Below the pieces are notes generated by a model. It was not told the origin of the DNA and ran no database searches. It saw only the letters and a program-made list of their open reading frames with translations. The position numbers and the translations under genes are program-made. From Pictodentalium vernedei (Eukaryota > Mollusca > Scaphopoda > Dentaliida > Dentaliidae), in NCBI GenBank assembly GCA_031216915.1, contig CM062289.1, positions 245,273,187 through 245,337,186 of the forward strand: a stretch of 64,000 bases of DNA, given 5' to 3'. Positions 33,713 through 45,534 of the stretch are shown one piece after another (within the stretch, counting starts at the first letter, position 1; each line of letters opens with the position of its first letter).

Positions 33713-34202
33713 GTTTTCAGAATGTTATGAGGAATTCCTGCCTTATCCCTGACTAGTTTGTGCAAGATCTAAATATCAAAATTTTGGTAAATTTCATTTG
33801 CCTTTGGTACGATATTCAATATCAAAGAAATATAGGGAGACGGTTTACATAAGCATTCAGCTTTCTTCCGAATCCCCTACTACAACAGTTAGTTTGATAT
33901 CTTAGGTGTTAATTGTATTCACTGAAATTTATGGACAAAACATTCAGTCCGTTTACACTTGTTTGCATGTATACAGTTAACTTATCTTTTTTCAGTAAAT
34001 ATTGTTTAAACTAAAGAAATATCAAAACTGTACCAAAAATTTGGTATATCGCCCAGCTCTAGTGTATATAATCACAATCAATGTGCAGAATCTTTCACTC
34101 AATTAGATCATGCCAATATCATGAACCATGTGAATGCTAAGAAAAAACCTTGGAAGTTAGCAGGCAACTTGCTCAATATGTATAGTATGAGTGAAAATAA
34201 GA

Positions 34203-34370
34203 TGCAGCATAACCATAAACTAAGTATCTCACTGCTTCTATGTTGATAACACCAGAATCTGACATCATTTTCTGGAAAGTTTGGTGAGAGCTTTCCAGAA
34301 ACTGATGTCAGATTCTGGTGTTATCAACATAGAAGAAGCAGAACACATAGTTTCTAGTGGTTATGCTGCA
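34203..34370. repeat. Near-perfect foldback MITE
   Basis: Outer TGCAGCATAACC/GGTTATGCTGCA and inner CTTCTATGTTGATAACACC with its complement GGTGTTATCAACATAGAAG, then TCTGACATCA and CTTTCCAGAAA pairs around a 10-base loop. Arms of about 80 bases, few mismatches, suggesting recent origin. Confidence 0.7.
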
Positions 34371-34379
34371 ACTTGTACT

Positions 34380-37300
34380 GTAAATTGTACGATTAGCAAT
34401 ACAGCATAGTGCAAACCACATGGTTTGATTCCTTGTGTAGCCTGGAAGTTGTGCAACTTCTGCCACCACAAGGCTTTCTGAAGAAGCCATCCTCGGCAGT
34501 ATTTTTGCTGTGGATATTTTTAGTTTCCTCGGCATTTTCCTCGGCACTGCTGATTGCTGAGGGGGAATTACCAGGACTGCACGTGGGGCATGTGAGATAG
34601 ATATTTATCTCACATGGCCTTCTCATATGAGACACGCATATCTTGTATAGGAATTGGGGGAGAAAAATCTACTTCTTGTTGAATTAAGACCAAGACAAGT
34701 CGAGATATAGCTCTAGAAACAATAGCGAGACTCTGGTAAACCTTTTTATACATAAACATAATGGTGTTAATATATATTTATGCTGAAGGTGATTCAGTTT
34801 CAATTAATCAAACACTGAACCCACATTTTCCAACATATAACATATGTAATATTGACAAAACGGAAGCCTTTTCACCCTTTACAAAATGCACATAATATAA
34901 AAATTTGTTATTTCAGTTATTTTTGTCTCAAATATTTTTTTAACTGCTCAGTTTCAGGCCTGGCATTCTTAAAAATGCAGTGGGCTAAAAATCACTCCCC
35001 CCTCCCCCTCCCCCCCCCCCCCCCCCCCCCCCCGCATGGCCTAGGGGAGCGATTAGCTCTCTCCAAGCTTACAAAAGCTAAAAGTGGCAATATGAAGTTT
35101 TACTATTAATGAATTCTCCCTGGTGGGCTTTGTACATTTTATTTGGTGCTGCTAACAAGATAGTTTCTGTGAGAAGGCTACAGTGCTCCTCCCACACCTC
35201 CGGGCCTCAGCAAGGCCTGGAGGTGTCGGAGGGACATTGTGGCCATCTTACATAGACCACTAACATAGCAGAGATATGAAAAGATGTAGGTTTTAGGAAT
35301 AGGCTGTTATGGTAATCATTATTTTCTAATGCTAGGAGGGCTAGTTTCAGTCCTCCTTAATTTTTTAAGGCGAGCTGTAGGCAAGCGAATAATCACTCTC
35401 CTGAAAATTCCAGGCCTGCAGTTTGTAAATTACATGGGCAAGTATGGCCAATTCATTCAAGGACTCAAGCATTGGATGTTCTGTAATTGTAAACTTGCTC
35501 TCCATGGATATAAGGACAGTATATTGCAAAAAAAAAATAACCCTTCACTCAGTCCAAAAATTAAATAAACCTTCACTCAGTTATACTAAATACAGTTCAA
35601 GTAATTAGGTCCCAAAATAATCATTTGTCTTCTGGCTGATGCAGAAAGTAACCTTAATTTCAATATAGACATCAATACTGATAGCGCCTTCAAAACCAAT
35701 TAACAAACCAACCCATACATACCTGATGTAATATTAAAATGATATAAATAAGAACGAAACATTCAAGAAATAGTTTGTTGCAATCACAAGAAAAACCACA
35801 TCAGCTTGAAAATAAAAACCATAACCTAAAATGAATAAATAAATCTGAATATTACATCTTTTATGAAAAAGTTCAAGAAATGAGAACTGTTTGGTGAAGC
35901 AGTCATCATATAACCACAGATGCTGAATGTATCTTCAATTTCTAGTATTGCCATTGATGATGAACTTGACCTCAACCTCAAAAACAAACAAACAAACCTC
36001 TATGGTACTCAAACTTAACCAGAAATAGTTAATGAACATGTGTTGAGAGTGATAAAAAATAAAACCTGTAATATTTGTAAAATCATGTGGAAACTAGAGA
36101 AACAGAATTTACTGCACCCAGTAAATTCAAGTCTGTGTGAAAAGGGTTAAAGTATCAGGAATAAACTATACGGAAGGAGAATTTATGGAGGCTTATTTTC
36201 AGGAGTACATTATTTTCAAACAAATCAGAAATGGATTTTCGTTAATAGTATTTACAGATATTCATACAGCAATCAGAACATTTTTTTATAAGAAACCAGA
36301 AAAGGCATATATGTGACCAGCATTCAAAGGGTTCGATACACGAATCAGAAGTGGACATTTTTGGCTCTGCCCATCAAGCTGAGTGATGAAATACGTTCAT
36401 GAACTTTTGAAATGCATTAAGGTGTAATGAAATGCATTCCCCAGTCTTTCTGAATAATATGCACTGGATGACCTTGGTGACCTCTTTCAGGCGGACCATA
36501 TATTGAATCTCCAGCAGTTTTTAAATCAGTCGGTATAGTCCCATGTATACACCTACTTTAAAGAAATGGCTCCACCAACTACAGATCTGTCATTTTTGGG
36601 CGATGATAGCAAATATTTATTATGATTTAGAAGCCTCTAAGGCAGTCAGCCTACTGTATCACACACAAGGCCTCAAACTAGCTGAAAAAACAAAGATGAG
36701 TGCAAACTGGTTGTTGGTAACCAGCATGCCAAAACGAATAGAGATAGGACGATTTGTGTTTGAGTTATCGAGCCGACAAAGGATGCATAGACTCTATATT
36801 GGGATAGTGCCATAAAAAACTTAAAAGCCCCAAGAGCTCGTTTAAAGGCCTAACCTTAAGAGCATCTAGTGCCCTAAACAAGGCATACATAAAATAAGAT
36901 GGTGGAATCTTGAATCATGGCATTTGCGTAAAGAGTGGCAATATGGCAGGAAGCGTGCAAAAGGTTCTACCGTCATAAGTTGAATGATGTTGTTTGATCT
37001 TCACGGTGAAGTATGAAGAGGGCGGTGAAGTATGAAGAGGGTTAAAGACAGACCATTTAAATATTCCATTTCATTAATTCATAATTGTGATTAGTGTTTC
37101 GAGAGAGCCGCTTACCACTCGGCCCGAAACCTGTTGATCTTGAGTTATGATTGAGAATGAAAAAAAAATTTAAAAAATGCAATGAAAGGTGAAGGGTTAT
37201 TTATTCAACTACAATTAATCAAGTGTTGTAAGATAGCTCTGTATAACAAACAAATTTTCTTGCCACCTAACGGTTTTTTTTCAACTTGGTTTGGGGATGG

Positions 37301-37550
37301 AATTTAATTCTGATCTGACAGCTGATAAGAGTAAATATGTGTCAGGCTGTCATCTACAGCAACTTCTCTCTAATTTGATTGTTTACATTATTCTCTTGTG
37401 TATATAAATATAAACAGCTATTTCTTTATGATGCTTTTCTTTTACAAAGAAATTAGGGGATATAAAAAACCCAATGGACCACTCCCAAAGGTTCCCTGAT
37501 AACATAGCTGGGCCAGTACTTGTGACAGGCTACCAGTATGCCAAACAGCC
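34380..37550. other. Long non-coding stretch
   Basis: No gene recognised. It contains a C run (35003-35033), a hairpin CTCCTCCCACACCTCCGGGCC/GGCCTGGAGGTGTCGGAGG at 35186-35236, and at 36690-36800 a fragment (CATGCCAAAACGAATAGAG..GAGTTATCGAGCCGACAAA) matching the 3' flank of tandem array T2 at 40450-40510. Confidence 0.5.
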
Positions 37551-37561
37551 CCAGGACAGAT

Positions 37562-37914
37562 TATTTATTTATTGGTGTGTAAGGTCACATATTTCTGCAT
37601 AATGGCTAATCATGACCACGACAGTTTTACGGGTGGAGGAAGCCGTAATACCCGGAGAGAACCACCATGCAATGGCGAGCAACTGTCAGCTCCCCAACAT
37701 ACTAATTCCACACAAGCAGGGTTAGCATTGGTTGAAGACAGGTGCACCATCGACGTGCAGTACGCCTTAATACACAGCGTCACCGTGCCCCCACGTGGGC
37801 AATGGGGAAGAATTGTCTTGCCCAAGGACACAACGTGGTTGCCGCAGGTGGGATTCAAACTGAGGACCTCTCGGCTTGCAGCCTGCACCTCTACCAATTC
37901 AGCCACCGTGCCCC
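37562..37914 (-). mobile_element. Full-length tRNA-headed SINE, head type 2 (reverse)
   Basis: On the minus strand: head GGTGGCTGAATTGGTAGAGG with box B AGTTTGAATCC, CTTGGGCAAG block, CTTCCTCCACCC, and tail ACCTTACACACCAATAAAT. Perfect 11-bp target duplication CCAGGACAGAT (37551-37561, 37915-37925). The body matches the type 1 SINE but lacks the GGAGCTTGAACAGAG segment. Confidence 0.86.
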
Positions 37915-38237
37915 CCAGGACAGATGATTTGTTTTTGAGTTATTGTCAAGACAAAAGGAAGGGGATAGAAAATATTCATACAGGAATCAGAACATTTTTA
38001 TAAGAAACCAGAAATGGCATATATGTGACCAGCATTCAAAGGGTTTGATACACGAATCAGAAATGGATATTTTTGTCTCTGCCCACTAATTTGAGTGATG
38101 AAATACATTCATAAACTTTAGAAATGCATTAAGGTGTAATAAAATGCATTTCCCAGTCTTTCTGAATAATGCCCCCATATTAAGATCTTCAGAGGGTTAA
38201 AATATTCCCTTTAAATACTCCATTTTAATCCTTTAAA

Positions 38238-38563
38238 TGGGGGCACAGTGGCTCAGTTGGCAGAGGTGCAGGCTGCAAGGCGTGAGGTCCTCATTCTGTC
38301 CTTGGGCAAGCCACTTCACCCCATTGCCCACATGGGTGCATGGTGGCGATGTGTTCTAAAGCGTACTGCACATCGACTGTGCACCCATCTTCAACCAATG
38401 CTAACCCTGCTTGCGTGGAGTTAGTATGTGGGGGATCTGACAGTTGCTCGTTGTTGCCCGGTGGTTCTTCCCGGGTACTCCGACTTCCTCTACCTAAAAA
38501 ACTGCCGTGGTCATGATTAGCCACTGTGCAGAAATATGTGACATTAAACGCCAATAAATGAAT
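38238..38563 (+). mobile_element. tRNA-headed SINE, head type 2, box B deleted
   Basis: Starts GGGGGCACAGTGGCTCAGTTGG, then jumps from the head into TGTCCTTGGGCAAG with the box B segment lost. The tail is ACATTAAACGCCAATAAATG. Perfect 11-bp target duplication AATCCTTTAAA (38227-38237, 38564-38574). If box B was already missing at insertion, its transcription was impaired; more likely it was deleted afterwards. Confidence 0.8.
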
Positions 38564-38574
38564 AATCCTTTAAA

Positions 38575-38706
38575 AAATGAGCTCAATCCAATAAAGGGTC
38601 ATAAGCTATGTTTTTTCAAGCAAAAATGAAACGGTAGTTAAAACTGAATAGACGTTTCTGTGAATAATGTTGACCGGTTTTCGCTGTTATGTTCGCTAAA
38701 GGGTTA
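38575..38706. mobile_element. MITE M1, half copy
   Basis: Right half only: AAAGGGTCATAAGCTATG, then GACCGGTTTTCGCTGTTATG and AAAGGGTTAA. It abuts the SINE. Confidence 0.6.
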
Positions 38707-38709
38707 AGA

Positions 38710-39505
38710 ATCCCTTACTTTGGAAGGCACACTGAAAAGGTGTCCCATTCCACATAGAATTAAATGTTATGAAAATAAATCGAAAAACATTAAGTTTCTC
38801 AGCTGACAGTACCTGCTTTTGCACTCCGGAGGGATGGAACGGCACAAATCAGAGACATTCTCTTAATGGCACTTTGACACCAAAGGTTTCTGCACTCTCG
38901 GTGAGGCCGAGATGAGCGCAGTGAAAGACTATAGAACTCCTCTAACAAATTAGTTTTAAACAGTCATAGCACTAACACAGTTAACAGTACAGTCGACCAT
39001 GCCAGTATTGCATTGTTACCGGCACCCTGACAGTTTTGTGATAGGTTTCAACAATTATTCAGTGCTGTTTTATGGAAAGGGTTAACTTTATTCTGCCTGA
39101 AATAAAATATGTGCAATACACATTGAAGTCTTGAGAGGGGTTAAAAGCATTGAACTGAATAAGATAGGTTTCAACAATTATTCAGTGCAGTTTTATGGAA
39201 AGGGTTAACTTTATTCTGCCTGAAAAAAAAATATTGCAATCCACATAGAAGTCTGGAGAGGGTTAAAAGCAGTGAACTGAATAATTTACAATTTATTTCC
39301 TTGCAAGGCAAAGGGTTTCTCTCAACTTAGTTTCAGGAACTAACATCCCATTATGATGACAAGGTCAGATTTCATTTTGACAGATTACTCCACTGGTGTT
39401 TACATAGTCTCCAGTGTGAACATAACATCGTATTGCTTGGGGAGAATTTACTGTATCAGGAAATTGGAGGCTGTGAAAACCCTGTGGCCTACTGGGCCAT
39501 ACTCA
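38710..39505. other. No gene; one short duplication
   Basis: GATAGGTTTCAACAATTATTCAGTGC...GGTTAACTTTATTCTGCCTG occurs twice (39041-39145 and 39163-39270), a direct repeat of about 120 bases. Nothing coding. Confidence 0.55.
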
Positions 39506-39507
39506 AA

Positions 39508-40375
39508 AAAATGTGATTTCCAGCAATTCTGAAAAATGCACTTAATGACCCCTAGTTGACCTCTGTGACCTTGACCCATATTTTGAACCTCCATCGAGTA
39601 TCGACTCATTTGGTGTTGGTCCCAGGTCTGTAGGGCATACCATGCCTGAGATATGGGAGTGACCCACATTCAAAATTTTGGCCACGCCCACTTTTTTACG
39701 TAAAAATGCATGTGTGTATGTCAGGAATACTTTAAGGGTCAAAAAATGTGATTTCCAGCAATTCTGAAAAATGACCCCTAGGTGACTTCTGTGACCTTGA
39801 CCCATATTTTGAATCTCCATCGAGAGTCGACTCATTTGGTGTTGGTCCCAGGTCCATATGTCATACCATGCTTGAGATATGAGCGTGACCCACTTTCAAA
39901 AATTTTGGCCATGCTCACTATTTTTACGTCAAAATGCATGTGTGTACATCAGGAATGCTTTAAGGGGTCAAGAAATGTGATTTCCAGCAATTATGAAAAA
40001 TGCACTCAATGACCCCTAGGTGACCTCCGTGACCTTGACCCATATTTTGAATCTCCATCGAGTGTCGACTCATTTGGTGTTGGTCCCATGTCCGTACGTC
40101 ATACCATGCTTGAGATATGAGCGTGACCCACTTTTAAAAATTTTGGGGCCACGCCCACTTTTTTTTACGTCAAAATGCATGTGTGTACATCAGGAATGCT
40201 TTAGGGGGTAAAAAATGTGATTTCCAGCAATTATGAAAAATGCACCCAATGACCCCTTGGTGACCTCCGTGACCTTGACCCATATTTTGAACCTCCATTG
40301 AGTGTCGACTCATTTGGTGTCGGTCCCAGGTCTGTAGGTCATACCACACCTGAGATATGGGCGTGACCCACTTTC
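39508..40375. repeat. Tandem array T2, about 235-bp period, four units
   Basis: Units begin with TGTGATTTCCAGCAATT near 39508, 39746, 39976 and 40216 and contain GTGACCTTGACCCATATTTTG, TCGACTCATTTGGTGT and GCGTGACCCACTTTCAAAA. Open frames inside repeat with the units and are not genes. The unit beyond 40375 changes into CATGCCAAAAATCAACGAGATAGGG and a GAA-rich simple repeat at 40538-40590. Confidence 0.8.
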
Positions 40376-40637
40376 AAAACACCCCTACAGACACCCCCGA
40401 TACCCCAGGAATCTGAAAAACATGGATGGCCGAGAACTTGTGGCTGTCTATCAACATGCCAAAAATCAACGAGATAGGGCAATTCCTTTTCGAGTTATCT
40501 TGCGGACAAAATAGTGATGAGAAGACAGAAGACAGGAGAAGAAGAAGAAGAAGAAAAAAAAGAAGAAAAAAAGAAAAAAGAAAAAGAAACCGTGCAAAAA
40601 CAATAGTCTGTGTGTTTCACACAGACTAAAAAAAGAG

Positions 40638-40874
40638 TTAACCCATTGTCCAAAGTAATGAGCAATTTGCAAAAATTGCCATTTAATTTTCATTATTTTT
40701 TCACTTTTTGTCTCAAAAGCATAGCTTATGACTCATCTTTTAAATAAGCTCTTTGAGCTTGTTCTAATAAGGGGTCATAACCTATGTTTTTGACACAAAA
40801 AATGAAAAAAATTAGTTATTCAAGAATTTTTGTTTGCAAGTGTCATCTGTCTTTCATGTTAGGTAAAGGGTTAA
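40638..40874. mobile_element. Palindromic MITE M1, copy 4
   Basis: TTAACCCATTGTCC to AGGTAAAGGGTTAA, orientation opposite to copy 1 judged by the ATGAAA/GACAC arms. The hairpin core is CATAGCTTATGACTCATC and GGGGTCATAACCTATG. Confidence 0.76.
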
Positions 40875-41070
40875 AAATTCATTTCTGATAACTGAGATTG
40901 AATGTACACTGATTCAGAAAGTGCTCAGAACAGGCAAGGCATACAAATGGAAATCTATATTGGGGGTGGGATTCTGGCATGACATTAAATTCCGCAGACA
41001 TATCCTGAAGGAAAAAGCCCAAGTTGGGAATGGTATAGATGGTGCCCCTATTGGTGGTGGTCCAGAGGTT

Positions 41071-41133
41071 TTTATTATTTATTTATTGGTGTTTAAAGTC
41101 ACATATTTTTGCACAATGGCAAATCATGACCAC
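41071..41133 (-). mobile_element. SINE tail fragment (reverse)
   Basis: ATTTATTTATTGGTGTTTAAAG, TCACATATTTTTGCACAATGG and AATCATGACCACAAC match the 3' end of the SINEs; the rest is absent. Confidence 0.65.
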
Positions 41134-41139
41134 AACATG

Positions 41140-42640
41140 AGTATCAACTCAAGACCAGGGGTGAGCATTAATAAGCCATGTTGCCCATTTTAGAGAGGGT
41201 TTGCATCTCCCAAGCATTGGTAATAATAACACTTTGGCCAGCCGCTGATTTGTCGCGGTTCTCAGACGAGAAGGCCTTGGTTACCCCTGTACTCCCAACT
41301 GCCTCCATATTCCTATGCTTCACCTTTCCTCCTAACACTTGGAGACGAACTGCTTGATGACATCCCTTGCCCCATTCTTCCCAATTTCTCCGATTGGCAT
41401 ATTAACCCTCTCCTATGAGTCTCCCCCTAACCACATGTCCTTCATTCTCCCATCCCACTTCCACTTTATACTCACAGTGAATCTTATTCTGTTGGACTGG
41501 TACTTTGGGCATTCTAGAAGAAAGTGTTCCAGGGTCTCCACCATGCCCAAATTACATATCTGGCATTCCTTTTCACTGTTTTCCCAATTTTTCCCGCAGC
41601 TCCAGGGATCACAACCTCAGCTTGAACAACAGTGACCCACCAAAGGTGCCATCAAGGTACTCTTCAAAACCTGGCTTCTCTTTATCACGAAGGCCACCCA
41701 AAGGCCTCTTTGATTTGACCCCCTCTCGCCAATTATGGTTACAATCCTCCATGACCCTTTCTCTGATGATTTTTTTACCCTGGTTTGCTCCAACATCCAG
41801 GTCCGAGATCTCCAATGAGTAGTTCTCTACTAGCTCCCTCATTTGGACCATCCACCAGTCTTGATATTTGAGTTGAAAATTCTCAGGAACATTACTTTAC
41901 ACCATCGGCTGTCGGAGAGATTTACCATATAATTAAGATAACCGAGTTTCAACAGGTCTATCCTCATCCACCCAAGCTCACCTCTGATTGCTTCTAGCGC
42001 TGCAGCGTTACTCGACCCCATTATCCATCAGCCTGCATCATTCTGCAGGATTTCCAAGCTCTTTACAGCTGTCTGTCCCACCATTTCCCAAATGGTTTTC
42101 CCCACGAAAACCTTATTGGAACTGTTTCTCCCTATAAGTTTCATTTGGTTAAGGATTCGCTTCCCCTTCAGAATCAATTTATTTGTGTGGTTTCGGTAGA
42201 TGCCTCTTCCTGTAATGTTTATATTTACTCCCAAATACTTGTAATCACCTGTCTCTCCTACACTGCGAAGTTTTCTGCTACCTTCTGGAATGCAGAACTC
42301 GCCTACTCTCCACCTTCGAGTGGGGTCCACTTTGCGGCCCACAGGTATAACTTTGCTCTTGCTTTCATTAAGTTTGAGTCTCCATTTGCTCCCATATTTC
42401 TCAACAATTCCCAGCATTTTCATTAGCCCCTCTTCGCTTTCTGACACTAGCACCATATCGTCTGCAAAAAATAGCCCTGGGATCTTCAAGTCCCCAACTG
42501 CTACCTCCTTGTCGCTATGCAGGAGTTCATCTCCTAAATCTTTGACGTACAATGCAAACAGAATTGGCGAAAGGATACACCCCTGTTTTAGGCCTATCTC
42601 CATAGGCACACATGACTGGGTCCTATTTTACCAGTAAAAC
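41140..42640 (-). pseudogene. Non-LTR retrotransposon (LINE) fragment: RT and 3' zinc knuckle
   Basis: Minus-strand remains of a LINE polyprotein. The best part (42028-42609) shows the RT core: GLKQGCILSPILFALYVKDL, then FFADDMVLVSES with the catalytic FADD, then GDYKYLGVNI and a thumb-like region. Farther on (41839-42021) ELGWMRIDLLKLGYLNYM continues, and near 41505-41570 a C-x2-C-...-H-x4-C knuckle (CQICNLGMVETLEHFLLECP) follows, placed after the RT as in many LINE clades. Frames change between these parts, so it is dead. The endonuclease and 5' part are missing. The clade was not determined. Confidence 0.82.
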
Positions 42641-42649
42641 AGAGCCTGT

Positions 42650-42930
42650 TTACCGCTGTGAACAGGCACTCCTTCACTTCCCGTGGGAAGGTGGTCCAGA
42701 GGTCTTCAGAGAAATGTTTGGAAATATCATTCCAATATGCCCTAAAGGGCACTATCTTTAGGGACATTCTGAGGCTCAATAATGTCAGTTTACCCTTATC
42801 TGGTACATGTGTGTTTTTGTGTAAATACACTAGTTGCTGCTTCATGCAGATTATACTGGAGGGGGATACAAGGGTTTTTCCTCTTTCCCTTGCCCTAGGT
42901 ATGCCATTGCCATAGGAAGTCTAGTCTGTA
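42650..42930. other. No gene seen
   Basis: Sequence between the LINE fragment and an M3-type MITE; TTTACCAGTAAAACAG at 42629 is a short palindrome. No coding content recognised. Confidence 0.4.
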
Positions 42931-43158
42931 TCAACTGGTTGAGTGCTGGAAGCCCAAATTTGGGCTCCACTGAAACGTGTGCTGGTACCAACATCAAAAG
43001 ACTTCATATTCTATGGATGAGCTTCCTATTCAGGTAAAATCTTAAAATATTCAATTCACAGGAAATTGTTTTGTTACTACTCTCCAATAATTTGTAACAA
43101 AAGAATTTTGAATGAATATATTTTGACCAATGGAAATAATTTATCACCCTCCAGTTAA
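42931..43158. mobile_element. MITE M3-type copy
   Basis: TCAACTGGTTGAGTGCTGG at the left and CCTCCAGTTAA at the right; interior ACTCTCCAATAATTTGTAACAAAAG matches the copy at 27362. One terminal TTAA has changed to TCAA. Confidence 0.5.
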
Positions 43159-43810
43159 CTCTTCACTTGCTACTGGAAGATGTTTCCACCAGTATTGCAA
43201 TACTTGTTCCTAAACTGGGATTAAATCTGGTGTTGAGGGGCCATGAAAAAACTTCAACGTAAAACTTACAATTTCCACAAATGATTTTCACTTTCACTTT
43301 GAATGGATATGAGGTATGCATATGAAAGGGGGTTGCATGATTATTTTTCTGTCTGTTTTTCATCAAAGCTTGTGCAGGCATTCATTGAATATTTTGTACC
43401 TTTCTATAATTGACAGCTAGTGTTAACTGGCAAGATTTTAAGGAGTTTATGTCATTTGGCCTGTCACCTTGCATACACTACTCAACAGGATTTTCAGGCA
43501 TTTTCCCATTGACTTATTCTTTGCATAAAAAGGTATGTTGAATAATTGTTTGAATGACAGTTTGATCATATTGAATTTTTCTTTATCTAAACACTTAAAA
43601 AAATGTTTATAACGACCAGTCACCTTTTACTAAAATAGTCCGATTTGATCCAGTAAGAATTGACTAACATGTAGTGGGACTACTCCCGTGGGCCGAGTTT
43701 ACCTGAGGATATAAAGCCGGCAGAGTCCTGACCTGTGTCAATCTTGTCACCATTCATTGGCTCTCGTGCATTTCACACATCTGACTTCAGAGCGTGAACA
43801 CCTGGACAAC

Positions 43811-44715
43811 ATGGAACTTCCTGATAGACTAGTGAAAGCCATTTCAGCCCTGGGCATCTCATGCCCTATCTCCTGGACTATCCAGGAAATAGGCTTGAGC
43901 GTCCACCTGAAACTCGAGTTCGAAGTACAGAATACCAAATCACCAACCTCTTCGGGGGGAGGTAGTACCCTTGGTGAGAGGATCCCCTCTCCCACTGGTC
44001 CTCACCCGAAGGGACACAGAGCCCCTGGAAAGAGACAGAACAAGAAAAAGAAGAGCCCATCGACCAAGCGCAGGGACGCCCGGCGCCTGGAGGCCTTCCG
44101 GAATAGGAAGAAAGAGTTGAGTGAGGGGTGGAGGCTATGGAGGCAGCCGCCAGTTCCCCTCCTAGTCCCACTGGTACACCCAATCAACTGCCGGCTCCTG
44201 AGCCAGTACAGTTGGATGAGGAACGTCCAGTGGAGACTGAGGAGGAACTGGAAGTTGCTTTTTCCCCGCCTCCCACCCCTCACTCCCCCCTTCTTTCACT
44301 ACCGGAAAGCCCGGGGGAGGTACAGCCACCACTCACTAGGGAAGACATAATAAGAGAACTAGAGCTGTCAAGGGCAGAACGGGCAAAAGCAAGAGAGCTC
44401 CGAGAAAAAATCAACGCAAGAGACCTCCGAGAAAAAATCTTAGGTGGAGGTTGGCTTGGTGATGGTGATGAGGTGGTGATATCACCATCACCAAGCCAAC
44501 ATCCACAAGAAGAAGAGCCGCAAGAAGGGCAGAAAGGGATAAACCTCTTCCCTCCTTCCTTTTCCTCCTTTGACACGCCGAGACATACAAAAAACAAAAT
44601 TATACAGTCAACGAGGGTCGAAAGGGGTATTGTTCCCCATATCGTCCCTGGGCGCCTTCGGCGCGCGACATCATTTCGTTCGACCTGTGTCAGATCAGTG
44701 AGTGAAGGGGACTGA
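43811..44715 (+). pseudogene. Repeat-borne ORF of unknown family (R1), frameshifted
   Basis: An ATG at 43811 opens a frame beginning MELPDRLVKA. It is basic and Lys/Arg-rich in the middle (KRQNKKKKSPSTKRRDARRL) and shifts frame around 44120-44150 into a Pro/Glu-rich stretch with a probable coiled coil (ELSRAERAKARELREKINARD). TATAAAGCC at 43709 could be its promoter. The same DNA, with a large internal deletion, occurs at 54325-54600, so this is a repeated element rather than a host gene. I do not recognise a domain; a gag-like or ORF1-like nucleic-acid-binding protein is possible from composition alone. Confidence 0.5.
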
Positions 44716-44719
44716 ACGT

Positions 44720-45500
44720 TGAGAACAGGGAACGAGGTTTGGGCGGAACAGATTTGAGATAAGGAAACGGCTCAGCGTTACTAAATGATTGTCGGGCATC
44801 TAAAGATTCCAAATTAAACTCATGTACTCATTAGAATACACACTTATGCTTTTGTTTGAATAAGAAGGGTTCTGCTTGAAACGCTGCCGACGGACAAAAT
44901 TAATTTGTACCATAAATAGAATTGTACTTTCGATTTCAAAAACTCGCCAAATCACGTGAATTACGAGACGTGTTCTTTTTTCCGTCGCCCCAAAATTGTT
45001 TGGTATGTGAAAATGTTATCTGAGAATCACGTAAATATCACGTTCATCACAACCAAATTTATATCAGAACTTTGCCAACAAAAAATATAGATATTTGTCT
45101 CTGTCCAAGTTTAATATGATGCCCACAATGGAATTATTATTGTGTAAATGGCGTGCATACGTGTTGACACTGATAAATAAAAAAAAATTATGACCAGAAC
45201 ACGTAACGCAAACTTGCTGTGGAGGCAAGCAGGTACCCGTCATTAGCGTGTTCCTGCTCTATCCCATGCCCGATCGTTTAAGTATTGGGGGTTTCTCGCC
45301 CGAACTAGACTACTCCTAATACGCCTTGTTGCTAAATCAAAGGTTGCGAGTGAGGCCAGGGCAGGGGCGTAAATTCGGGGGGGGGGGGGGGGTTGTACCC
45401 CCTCATTGTGCCCAAATCTGCTGATTTCAATTTACAGTGCTGGCGGTATGAAAAATCGAGGGAAGACCTCCCGAGATACAATGAGGATAGCTAACTGTTA
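44720..45500. other. No gene seen
   Basis: Non-coding; a G run lies at 45377-45392. The right end (GGCTATATATATAAGTAATG) is homologous to the centre of the palindromic repeat at 48740, into which the next LINE inserted. Confidence 0.45.
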
Positions 45501-45534
45501 AGAGGCTATATATATAAGTAATGCCAATGGAATT

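Larger units (their letters stand above)
32683..34061 (-). mobile_element. hAT element with BED zinc-finger exon and nested SINE
   Basis: Ends TAGACCTGGGCGATAT and ATATCGCCCAGCTCTA form a hAT-type inverted repeat, flanked by an 8-bp duplication with one mismatch (GTGTAGAT at 32675, GTGTATAT at 34062). Near the left end short ATCGATATCGATAT runs extend the palindrome. A BED-type zinc-finger frame (33509-33712, minus) remains, but no catalytic transposase core is visible, so the element is a deletion derivative. A SINE at 32951-33317 was inserted into it later. Confidence 0.78.

Noticed and set aside
37572-38003. 143-residue open frame
   Set aside because: Mostly the reverse strand of a SINE (37562-37914).
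39542-40211. Several small ORFs with similar products
   Set aside because: They repeat because the DNA is a tandem array; no start context or domain supports them.
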